Of a stretch of 54,063 nt of DNA, positions 38,053-45,585 are shown piece after piece; within the stretch, counting starts at the first letter, position 1, and every line of letters starts with the position of its first letter. Position numbers and translations under genes: made by a program. The notes beneath the pieces are model-generated. The model had not been told where the DNA came from. It did not search any database and saw only the letters and a list, made by a program, of their open reading frames with translations. The DNA comes from Rubrivivax sp. Lineage in GTDB: Bacteria > Pseudomonadota > Gammaproteobacteria > Burkholderiales > Burkholderiaceae_C. The DNA is taken from NCBI GenBank assembly GCA_020248945.1, contig JADCGQ010000037.1, positions 1 through 54,063 of the forward strand. Direction: 5' to 3'.

Positions 38053-38679
38053 GGGCGAGCGTTCCCGTGGCGCGGCGTGACGCGGCCGGGCTGCCCCGTC
38101 TTGGCCGACAGGTTCGGGAGGGGCGCCTTCGCTAGCGGGCATTCGCTGGCGGCACGGGTCGGGCGCCAGCAGCAGGCTGGGGCTGGCCGAGCAAGCGCTC
38201 AACCGACGCACTCAGCACAACTGCGGCCTCGGTGGTGGTGGCGAGGCCGCGGCGCGCCGTGGCGGGCGCGCTTTGCGGCGCGAGGGCCGGCTTGTCGATG
38301 AGGGCACAGCGCATCGACGCATTTGAACCCAGAAAACTTGTCTGTTCTCGATGGGAAGTGCTGAGCTTCGCCCGCATTTGAGGGGCCTTGACCCGCCTTC
38401 TCCACACCACGCGTATGCCGCTCGGTCGGGTTTGGCGCGCTTCTGTCTCGCATGGCCTCGCGCCCCCCGGGCCGTCGGTGTCCGGTTCAGGCAGGCGGGT
38501 CTGCCCGCCTTGTTCGACGGAGCTGGGATGATCGATTGGGCTACCGAGCATGTGCGGGCTCGCCGACCGGGCGCGAGTGGAAGGTCAGGGCGGTGGACCC
38601 GAGGATGTCTGCCCGGATATCGGCCTCGCCCCGGGCGACTTGAGAGGCCGCGCGAACGGCAGGCGCCGTGCGCGTGCCG
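38053..38679. other. Intergenic region upstream of the GGDEF-EAL gene
   Basis: No credible gene was found in this 0.6-kb stretch; open frames are Arg/Pro-rich and lack domains. It should contain the promoter of the minus-strand GGDEF-EAL gene, and it ends where the decayed protease duplicate begins. The part near 38320-38350 is locally A+T-richer (CAGAAAACTTGTCTGTTC), the likeliest promoter area. Confidence 0.45.
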
Positions 38680-39219
38680 CTCGTGCCGCCCGAGAGGCGC
38701 CTCAGGGCCAGCGATCCGGCCCGAGCAACCACTCGCCCAGCAAGCGGGTGTCCAGCAAGCTTGCGAGATCGGCCAGGGTCTCGCTCATCAGGAAGCCTTC
38801 GCTCATCAGGAAGCCTTCCCTCATCACGAAGCCTTCGGCGGAGAGCCGGCCGCTGCCGCCCGAGAACCCGACCTGCATCGACGGCCCCGACCCCGCCGCT
38901 CACCACCGTGTTGGCCGCCACAGCCGCGCTGGGGCCGGCAGGCCGGTCGCTGAGCGTGCTGCGCAGCATGAGCTGGCGCGCCCAGGTCGGGCCGGGGTTT
39001 CAGAGGGGCTGCCAGCGCGTGAACAGCGTGTCGCTCGTGAGCAGCCCGTTGCCGCCGGTGGTGACGAGCCGGCTCCAGCGGTGGGCCTGCCCCGGCACCA
39101 CGCGGCTGGCGGTGGGCGGCACCTGGCCCGGGGCCGGCAGGTGGGTGCCTTTGGTGTTGAGCTGCCCGGTGCCTTGCACCAGCAGCCCGCCTTGCCCCAC
39201 TGGCAAGGCGGTGTACTGC
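38680..39219 (-). pseudogene. Decayed tandem duplicate of the 3' end of the S8 protease gene
   Basis: This 540-bp segment aligns base by base with 39222-40136, the last third of the neighbouring protease gene plus its downstream flank, and abuts it directly. It keeps recognisable peptides (QYTALPVGQGG, GTGQLN, VAANTVVSG) but has an in-frame TGA at the position of a Tyr codon (CCCCTCTGAAAC), internal deletions of roughly 70 and 140 bp, only three degenerate hexapeptide units (38784-38837: ctcatcaggaagccttcg-like), and the original TAG stop mutated to TGG. There is no start codon or protease domain. It is a remnant of a tandem duplication. Confidence 0.85.
38784..38837 (-). repeat. Three degenerate 18-bp repeat units
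   Basis: Three adjacent 18-bp units (CTCATCAGGAAGCCTTCG type on the plus strand) correspond to the EGFIMS-coding repeats of the intact protease gene but carry amino-acid-changing differences, reading EGFLMS, EGFLMS and EGFVMR. Confidence 0.85.
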
Positions 39220-39270
39220 AACTCGTGCCGCCCAAGAGGCGGCTCAGGGCCGGCGATCCGGCCCGAGCAA

Positions 39271-41580
39271 CTACTCGCCCAGGAAGCGGGTGTCCAGCAA
39301 GCTTGCGGGATCGGCCAGTGCCTCGCTCATGATGAAGCCCTCGCTCATGATGAATCCCTCGCTCATGATGAATCCCTCGCTCATGATGAATCCCTCGCTC
39401 ATGATGAAGCCTTCACTCATGATGAATCCCTCGCTCATGATGAAGCCTTCACTCATGATGAAGCCTTCACTCATGATGAAGCCCTCGCTCATGATGAAGC
39501 CCTCGCTCATGATGAAGCCCTCGCTCATGATGAAGCCCTCGGCGGAGAGCCGGCCGCCACCGCCCGAGAACCCGACCTGCATCGACGGCCCCGAGCCCGC
39601 CGCGGCATACCCCGCCAGCGTGCCCACCGGCTGCACCAGCCAAGAGGCTCCTGCCGCCGCGTTGCCGGCCATGGCGTCGAGCACGCGCACGCCCGCGCTC
39701 AGCAAGGCGCTGCCGGCCAGTGCGTTGCGCTCCACCACGCCGCTCACCACCGTGTTGGCCGCCACACCTGCGCTGGTGCTGGCAGGCCGGTAGCTGACGG
39801 TGCTGCGCAGCGTGAGCTGGCGCGCCCAGGTCAGGCCGGGGTCGTAGACGGGCTGCCAGCGCGAGAACAGCGCGTCGCCCGTCAGCAGGCGGTTGCCGCC
39901 GGCGGTGACGAGCCGGCTCCAGGCGCGCGACTGCCCCGCCACCACGCTGCTGGCGGTGGGCAGCACCTGGCCCGGGGCCAGCAGGTTGGCGCCGCTGGCC
40001 AGCGTGCCCGCCGCCAGCGCGGTGGACAGATCGGTACGCAGCGCCCGCGCCAGCCGCGTGGCACCTTCAGGGTTGAGCTGTCCGGTGCCTTGCACCACCA
40101 AGCCGCCTTGCCCAACAGGCAAGGCCGTGTACTGCAGGATGGCCTTGACGAGCGGCGGGGTGAGGCCGGGATTGGCCTGCAGCAACACTGCAGCCGCGCC
40201 GGCCACTGCTGGAGCAGCCACCGAGGTGCCCGACAGTTGCAACAGCCGCGCCTGTGCGTTGGCAGCGCCCGCCACCTGCAGTTGCGGGTAGGTGGCGGCC
40301 AGCAGGTTCCAGGGCGGATTGGTGCCGCCGGCGGTGACGGACGCCGCCGCCACCACCTTGTTGCCCGGCGCCACGAGGTCGGGCTTGACGAGGTTGTCCA
40401 TCCAGCGCCGGCCGGCGGCCAGCGGCAGGGCACCGCGCGTGGGCCCGCGCGAGCTGAAGCCGGTGACGGCGTCATCGGTCGTCGGCGCCGTACCGTAGGT
40501 GTTGACCGCGCCCACCGTGATCACCGAGGGCTCGTGCCCGGGCGACACGATGGTGCCCATCACCGCGTGCCCGGCGGCGTTCTTGCCCGCGTTGCCGGCC
40601 GCGGCCACCACCACCAGGCCCGCCGCGGTGACGCTGCGCGCGGCGCGTGCCAGCGGGTCGACCAGGAACGAGTCGGTCGACGCCGCGCCCAGGCTGAGGT
40701 TGACGACGCGGATGTTGGACAGCCGGGCGCGCTGCAGCACCCAGTCCATGCCCAGCAGCGCGTCGGCCAGGGTGCCGATGCCGCGCTCGTCGAGCACGCG
40801 CACGTCGTACAGGCTGGCGCCGGCCGCTGCACGGTCGCTGCCGGCGGCCACGGCCGCCACGTGGGTGCCGTGGCCGTAGGGGTCGGGGTTGTTCGAGGTC
40901 GGTTGGTTCTTCTTGTCGCCGTGCTTCCACTTCGTACCGTCGATGCTGCGCTTGGCGTTGGCGGAATAGTCGCGGCCCTTCGCCCAGCGGTCGCCCAGCG
41001 ACCGGCCCAGCGCCACGATGTCGACCACGGCGCGCACACGCGAGTTGCCCGCAGCATCGCGAAACTGGCTGTGCCGCCAGTCGATGCCGCTGTCGAGCAC
41101 CGCGATGCCGACGCCTGTGCCGTTGAAGGTGCCGGCGGCGGTGGCGGGCGTGCTCTGCCCGGCCGTGGCCACCGCGCCCAGCACGCCCATGCGCACGGTG
41201 CTGCGGTTGGGGGTGATGCCCAGCACGTCGGCACGGCCCGCCAGCGGCAGCACGGCCGCGGCGGGCACCATGGCGGCCAGCCCGCGCACCGAGATGTAGT
41301 TGTAGATGACCGAGCCGCCCCGCGCCACGATGTCGGCGCGCAGCGCCGTCAGCTCGGGGTCGGTGCTGACGGCGTTGACGAGCACCTGCACGTGCACGCC
41401 GCTGGGCAGGCTGCGCAGCCAAGGCGCGGCAGCGGCCGATCCGGCCGGTGCGTTGACCACGGCCAGCAGGTCGGCCGACACCTTGCCCGTCTGCGCCTGG
41501 GCCGTACCCAGCCCCAGCGCAAAGACGAAGAGGGCCAGAAGGAGGCCGAAGATGGATCCGGGCAGGGTGCGGTTCGTCAC
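39271..41580 (-). CDS. Secreted S8 (subtilisin-like) serine peptidase with C-terminal hexapeptide repeats
   Basis: A 769-residue exported protease. A GTG start (AGGA eight bases upstream) opens a signal peptide ending near residue 30 (LGLGTAQAQ). A propeptide-like region to about 140 leads into the subtilase domain with the full triad: D163 in AVLDSGIDW, H237 in YGHGTHVA, S453 in SGTSVAAPA, and oxyanion N330 in AAAGNAG. Residues 480-680 form a variable C-terminal domain. Residues about 681-752 are twelve identical EGFIMS units, and the protein ends EALADPASLLDTRFLGE. No Gly-Asp calcium repeats, autotransporter barrel or LPXTG signal are seen. The repeats may serve in anchoring, assembly or substrate binding; none is proven. 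A more upstream ATG would give a longer, less signal-like N-terminus. Confidence 0.9.
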   Translation of the reverse strand: MTNRTLPGSIFGLLLALFVFALGLGTAQAQTGKVSADLLAVVNAPAGSAAAAPWLRSLPSGVHVQVLVNAVSTDPELTALRADIVARGGSVIYNYISVRGLAAMVPAAAVLPLAGRADVLGITPNRSTVRMGVLGAVATAGQSTPATAAGTFNGTGVGIAVLDSGIDWRHSQFRDAAGNSRVRAVVDIVALGRSLGDRWAKGRDYSANAKRSIDGTKWKHGDKKNQPTSNNPDPYGHGTHVAAVAAGSDRAAAGASLYDVRVLDERGIGTLADALLGMDWVLQRARLSNIRVVNLSLGAASTDSFLVDPLARAARSVTAAGLVVVAAAGNAGKNAAGHAVMGTIVSPGHEPSVITVGAVNTYGTAPTTDDAVTGFSSRGPTRGALPLAAGRRWMDNLVKPDLVAPGNKVVAAASVTAGGTNPPWNLLAATYPQLQVAGAANAQARLLQLSGTSVAAPAVAGAAAVLLQANPGLTPPLVKAILQYTALPVGQGGLVVQGTGQLNPEGATRLARALRTDLSTALAAGTLASGANLLAPGQVLPTASSVVAGQSRAWSRLVTAGGNRLLTGDALFSRWQPVYDPGLTWARQLTLRSTVSYRPASTSAGVAANTVVSGVVERNALAGSALLSAGVRVLDAMAGNAAAGASWLVQPVGTLAGYAAAGSGPSMQVGFSGGGGRLSAEGFIMSEGFIMSEGFIMSEGFIMSEGFIMSEGFIMSEGFIMSEGFIMSEGFIMSEGFIMSEGFIMSEGFIMSEALADPASLLDTRFLGE
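39326..39541 (-). repeat. Twelve-copy 18-bp coding tandem repeat (EGFIMS)
   Basis: Exactly twelve contiguous 18-bp units, CTCATGATGAAGCCCTCG with variants ...AATCCCTCG and ...AAGCCTTCA on the plus strand. On the coding strand every unit reads Glu-Gly-Phe-Ile-Met-Ser, and all differences are synonymous (GAG/GAA, GGC/GGA, AGC/AGT). Confidence 0.97.
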
Positions 41581-41924
41581 TTCAAGTTCCTGGAAAAGGT
41601 CGCTCGTTCGGGGCTCAAGAAGAACACAGGGCCTGTCAGCCTTCGAATTCGGCTGTACCGGGCCCGTTGCCCCCCCCTGATTAGGTGGTGTGGATTCTAG
41701 GGGGGGTATGTGTGCCTGTGGCTGTTTCTGCATGTCACCGTCGCCGGGAAGTACCCTCGAACGCCCGAAATTCCGGGTCGTTCGTGCCTTATTCAACGCA
41801 TCGGAAACGGCCTCCGTGCCGCCGGTGGCGGCCGAGGCCCTACGCGGCCTCTCGCCCCGCTCGCGCGTGTTCTCGGTCAGGGCGCACGGCAGGCTCGGCG
41901 GCGCGAGCCGCCCACAATCCCGTC
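41581..41924. other. Divergent intergenic region between the protease and acetyltransferase genes
   Basis: A 344-bp region with no credible gene. It must hold the promoters of the minus-strand protease gene and the plus-strand acetyltransferase gene. Its notable content is the C-tract/G-tract inverted element at 41670-41706. Confidence 0.6.
41670..41706. promoter_or_regulatory. C8/G7 inverted element upstream of the protease gene
   Basis: An eight-C run plus T at 41670-41678 can pair with A plus a seven-G run at 41699-41706 across a 20-nt loop that contains CTGATTAGG and GGATTCTAG half-sites. It lies 90-126 bp upstream of the protease start. It may be an operator, a 5'-UTR hairpin or a length-variable tract; no homologous binding site is known to me. 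Confidence 0.4.
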
Positions 41925-42410
41925 ATGAGCACCACCCACACCCTGCGCCCCGCCGCCCCCGCCGACCTGCCCGCCATCGTCGGCCTCATCACCGAGCTGG
42001 CCGTGTTCGAGAACCTCGAGCATCTCGTCGTCGTGACGCCCGATTCGCTGCGGCCGCACCTGTTCGGTGATCGCCCTGTGGCCGAGTGCATGGTGGGCGA
42101 GGTTGATGGGCGCGTCGTTGCGTTCGCGCTGTTCTTCACCAACTTCAGCACCTTCCTCGGCCAGCCGGGGCTGTACCTCGAAGACCTGTACGTGCAGCCT
42201 GCGCACCGCGGCACGGGCCTGGGCAAGGCGTTGCTGTCGCACTTGGGTGCACTGGCCGTCGATCGAGGCTGCGGGCGCTTCGAGTGGAGCGTGCTCGACT
42301 GGAACGAGCGCGCCATCCGCTTCTACGAGGCGATGGGTGCGACGGTGATGCCGGACTGGCGCATCTGCCGCGTCAGCGGGGCGGCGCTGGCGGGGTTTGC
42401 GCGGCCCTGA
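41925..42410 (+). CDS. GNAT family N-acetyltransferase
   Basis: A 161-residue acetyltransferase. Motif A, the acetyl-CoA pyrophosphate loop, is LYVQPAHRGTGLGKALLSHL, preceded by FFTNFSTFLGQPGLYLEDL; motif B follows with SVLDWNERAIRFYEAMGA, a pattern seen in the spermidine/diamine N-acetyltransferase-like and thialysine acetyltransferase-like groups. It is probably cytoplasmic and acts on a small amine. The start MSTTHTLRPA fits the beta-1 strand of the fold. It stands alone between the protease and the repeat array. Confidence 0.88.
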   Translation: MSTTHTLRPAAPADLPAIVGLITELAVFENLEHLVVVTPDSLRPHLFGDRPVAECMVGEVDGRVVAFALFFTNFSTFLGQPGLYLEDLYVQPAHRGTGLGKALLSHLGALAVDRGCGRFEWSVLDWNERAIRFYEAMGATVMPDWRICRVSGAALAGFARP

Positions 42411-42415
42411 CGCGC

Positions 42416-42533
42416 AGGGCTTCGACAGGCTCAGCCCGAACGGGGAGGGCTTCGACAGGCTCAGCCCGAACGGGGAGGGCTTCGACAGGCTCAGCCCGAA
42501 CGGGGAGGGCTTCGACAGGCTCAGCCCGAACGG
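42416..42533 (+). repeat. Four-copy tandem array of a 30-bp REP-like repeat
   Basis: Four copies with an exact 30-bp period (42416, 42446, 42476, 42506), each AGGGCTTCGACAGGCTCAGC followed by CCGAACGGGG; the last is truncated at its end. The array fills the space between two convergent stop codons. The core matches the elements at 302-324 and 46934-46957. Confidence 0.93.
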
Positions 42534-42542
42534 ATGACGGGT

Positions 42543-43664
42543 TCAGCCGGCGATCGTCGCCATCAGCTTGTCCAGCGGCAGCGGGCGCGCCACGCTGCGT
42601 TCGCCCACCACGGAAACGACGCGGCGCCCGCGCGTGGCGGTGTCCACGCGCTCGGGCCGCGGCAGGGGGCGGCCGATGGGGTCGGTGAGGCAGGCGACCA
42701 TCGGCGTGGTGATGCTGCCGCCGCGCGCCACCACCACCGCCAGTTCGCCCGAGTCCAGGCGCACGTGGCAGCCTGGCGGGTAGATGCCGAATTCCTTGAC
42801 CAGCGCCGCCGTCATCGGGTGCCCCGGGTCCTGCATGAACATCTGCCGGCCCGCGATGTCGGCGGCCAGCGCTTCGCGCGAAGAGCGCGCCGAGAGCTTG
42901 CTCGTGTAGACGTCGGCCCGGCGCACCAGCGAGGCCAGGTCGCTCACATCGCTGTTGCCGCTGGGGTAGCCGCGGCCGTCTTCGCTTTCGTGGTGCTGCA
43001 GCACGGCCTTCAGCCACAGGCCGTCGGCAACGCTGGCTCGCTCCAGCAGGCGCAGGCTGCGCATGGGGTGGGTCTGCAGTTCCTCGCGCTGCCGGGGCGT
43101 GGGCGGGGCCGCTTGGCGCGCCAGCTGGCCCTGCAGCTCGAGCATGCTCAGGTTCATCGTCAACGCCACCTTGAAGCCACGCGTGCTGTCGTCGTCTTCC
43201 CAGCCCAGGCGGCGAGCCACCAGCAGCGTGGTGATGGCGGTCTGCAGCGAGCGCTTCACGCCGTAGGCGACGTCGTCGTTGCCCGACTGGCGCAGCACGT
43301 GGAAGATGGCCAGGTCGGGGTCGCGCGCCACCAGCGCGGCCACGGGGCCGCCGGCGTCGTCAAGCGCGGCGGCGAAGCTCGCGCTGGTGCCGCTTTCAAG
43401 CGCGGTGCCGAGCCGGCGGATGGCCTCGCCCCACAGCCGCGGCAGTTGCTCGCGCGGGGCTTGTCGGGCCAGCGTCTGGGCGTCCAGCAGCTCGGTCAGG
43501 TCGACGAGCGCACCGCGGGCGAACAGCGCCTCCAGCTGCGGTTGGTTGTCGACGACATGGCCCCGCGCCAGCAGCAGGGTGCCGTCGGCGTCGCGCACGC
43601 CAAAGGGCAAAGGCTGGCCGATCTGGACACGCTGCTTGACGGAAGCGAGTGGAGCGAAAGGCAT
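42543..43664 (-). CDS. Degenerate HD-GYP domain protein
   Basis: A 373-residue protein with a short N-terminal domain and a C-terminal region that matches HD-GYP phosphodiesterases in the GYP part (LQHHESEDGRGYPSG). The HD part is degenerate: where the family has the metal-binding HD dyad this protein has M170-N171 (KVALTMNLSMLEL), and the preceding family His in the YxxHS motif is Arg (YGVKRSLQT). Loss of these ligands predicts no c-di-GMP hydrolysis, leaving a binding or scaffold role. It is divergent from an acyl-CoA synthetase gene by 132 bp. Start MPFAPLASVK is the only well-placed ATG. Confidence 0.83.
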   Translation of the reverse strand: MPFAPLASVKQRVQIGQPLPFGVRDADGTLLLARGHVVDNQPQLEALFARGALVDLTELLDAQTLARQAPREQLPRLWGEAIRRLGTALESGTSASFAAALDDAGGPVAALVARDPDLAIFHVLRQSGNDDVAYGVKRSLQTAITTLLVARRLGWEDDDSTRGFKVALTMNLSMLELQGQLARQAAPPTPRQREELQTHPMRSLRLLERASVADGLWLKAVLQHHESEDGRGYPSGNSDVSDLASLVRRADVYTSKLSARSSREALAADIAGRQMFMQDPGHPMTAALVKEFGIYPPGCHVRLDSGELAVVVARGGSITTPMVACLTDPIGRPLPRPERVDTATRGRRVVSVVGERSVARPLPLDKLMATIAG

Positions 43665-43796
43665 GGTGTGGGGCGAACCGACGATCAACAGGAGCGATGA
43701 CTGCCTTTTCGGTCGTGCCGAGTCAGAACTTGACGCCCGGCGCCGGCGGCCGGCGGCCACTGGCCCGGGTGTGAAGCCGGCCCTTAAGCTCGCGCC

Positions 43797-45566
43797 ATGA
43801 ACAGCCGACAACCCCTCTCGCCAGCCCTCGTCCCTGGTCAGCCCGACGCCTGGGCGCTGCTGCACGGCAGCCTGCACTGGCAAGTGCCGGAGCGCTTCAA
43901 CATCGGCCAGGCCTGCGGCGAGCGCTGGGCGCAAGACCCGGCCGTGGCGCCGCGCACCGCCATCGTCTGGGAACACGAAGACGGCCGCCACGGCCGCCTG
44001 AGCTTTGGCGAGTTGCACGCGCAGTCGCTGCGCCTGGCGGCTGCGTTGGCCGGGCTGGGTGTGACGCGCGGCGACCGCGTGGCCGTGGTCATGCCGCAGC
44101 GGCCCGAGACGGCGGTGTCGCACCTGGCCCTGTACCGCCTGGGCGCAGTGGCGATGCCCTTGTCGATGCTCTTTGGCCCCGAGGCGCTGGCCTTTCGGCT
44201 GCAGGACAGCGGCGCCGTGCTGGCGCTGGTGGACGAGTCGGCCATCGACAACCTGCTGGCCGTGCGCGCCGAGTGTCCGCAACTGCGCCGCGTGGTGGCA
44301 GTGGGCGCGGCGGCCGGCCGCGGTGATGTGGACTGGGCGGACGCGCTGGCCACGCGCCGCCGCGCACCACCGGCTGCCGACACCGCGGCCGACGACGCGG
44401 CCGTGCTCATCTACACCAGCGGCACCACCGGCCCACCCAAGGGCGCGCTGATTCCGCACCGCGCGCTCATCGGCAACCTCACCGGCTTCGTCTGCAGCCA
44501 GAACTGGTTCGGCCACGGCCGGCCCGAGGCCAGCGACGAGGTCTTCTGGAGCCCGGCCGACTGGGCCTGGACCGGCGGCCTGATGGACGCGCTGCTGCCC
44601 ACGCTCTACCTCGGCCGGCCCATCGTGGCCTACCAGGGGCGCTTCACGCCCGAGGCGGCGCTGACGCTGATGCAGCGTCACCGGGTGACGCATACCTTCC
44701 TGTTCCCGACCGCGCTGAAGGCGCTGATGAAGGCCGTGCCGCGCCCGCGCGAGCGCTTCGAGCTGCACCTGCGCGCCATCATGAGCGCCGGCGAGGCCGT
44801 GGGTGACGCCGTCTTCCACTGGTGCCAGGCCGCGCTGGGCGTGACGGTGAACGAGATGTTCGGTCAGACCGAGATCAACTACATCGTCGGCAACGGCGGC
44901 CGCTGGGTCGACGCCGCGGGCCACGAACACCCCGGCTGGCCCGCCCGGCCCGGCAGCATGGGCCGCGCCTACCCGGGCCACCGCGTCGCGGTGATCGACG
45001 ACGACGGCCACGAGTGCCCGCGCGGCACGCCCGGCGACGTGGCCGTGCACCGGCTCGACGTGCACGGACAGCCCGACCCGGTGTTCTTTCTGGGCTACTG
45101 GAACAACGAGCGGGCGACCAAGGCCAAGTACACCGGCGACGCCGGCAGCAGCTGGTGCCGCACCGGCGACACCGCGGTGATGGATGCCGAGGGCTACCTC
45201 TGGTACCAGGGCCGCAGCGACGACGTCTTCAAGGCCGCCGGTTACCGCATCGGGCCGAGCGAGGTGGAGAACTGCCTCGTCAAGCACCCGGCCGTGGCCA
45301 ACGCCGCGGTGGTGCCCAGGCCCGATGCCGAGCGCGGCGCGGTGGTCAAGGCCTACGTCGTCCTGGCGCCGGGCCATGCGGGCAGCGAGGCTCTGGTGGC
45401 CGAGCTGCAGAAGCACGTGCGCGGGCGGCTGGCGCCGTATGAATACCCGAAGGAGATCGAGTTCATCGAGGCGCTGCCGATGACGACCACCGGCAAGGTG
45501 CAGCGGCGGGTGCTGCGGCTGCAGGAAGAGGAACGCGCACGTGCCGCGGCGACAATGCGGGCCTGA
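43797..45566 (+). CDS. AMP-dependent acyl-CoA synthetase
   Basis: A 589-residue ANL-superfamily enzyme that activates a carboxylic acid as acyl-AMP and then acyl-CoA. The P-loop YTSGTTGPPKGALIPH, the adenine-site motif (NEMFGQTEINYIVGN), the hinge GRSDDVFKAAGYRIGPSEVE and the catalytic lysine in TTTGKVQRRVLR are all present. The sequence between (WSPADWAWTGGLMDALLP) resembles acetyl-/medium-chain acyl-CoA synthetases; substrate length is not determinable. It is followed after 19 bp by the MurA-like gene, suggesting co-transcription. Confidence 0.9.
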   Translation: MNSRQPLSPALVPGQPDAWALLHGSLHWQVPERFNIGQACGERWAQDPAVAPRTAIVWEHEDGRHGRLSFGELHAQSLRLAAALAGLGVTRGDRVAVVMPQRPETAVSHLALYRLGAVAMPLSMLFGPEALAFRLQDSGAVLALVDESAIDNLLAVRAECPQLRRVVAVGAAAGRGDVDWADALATRRRAPPAADTAADDAAVLIYTSGTTGPPKGALIPHRALIGNLTGFVCSQNWFGHGRPEASDEVFWSPADWAWTGGLMDALLPTLYLGRPIVAYQGRFTPEAALTLMQRHRVTHTFLFPTALKALMKAVPRPRERFELHLRAIMSAGEAVGDAVFHWCQAALGVTVNEMFGQTEINYIVGNGGRWVDAAGHEHPGWPARPGSMGRAYPGHRVAVIDDDGHECPRGTPGDVAVHRLDVHGQPDPVFFLGYWNNERATKAKYTGDAGSSWCRTGDTAVMDAEGYLWYQGRSDDVFKAAGYRIGPSEVENCLVKHPAVANAAVVPRPDAERGAVVKAYVVLAPGHAGSEALVAELQKHVRGRLAPYEYPKEIEFIEALPMTTTGKVQRRVLRLQEEERARAAATMRA

Positions 45567-45585
45567 CTTCCGCTCCACCCCCACC

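Noticed and set aside
39326..39541. Possible non-coding satellite or CRISPR-like repeat
   Set aside because: The period is 18 bp, there are no spacers, and the repeat is in frame inside a protease gene with purely synonymous differences.
38668..41700. A 1010-codon plus-strand open frame across the protease locus, with a LAHDEALAHDES-like repeat
   Set aside because: The repeat is the antisense reading of the EGFIMS array; the protease strand has a complete catalytic triad and signal peptide, and synonymous variation fits only the minus-strand frame.
42416..42533. Possible CRISPR array
   Set aside because: The units are directly tandem with no variable spacers, contain the dispersed REP-like core, and no cas gene is nearby.
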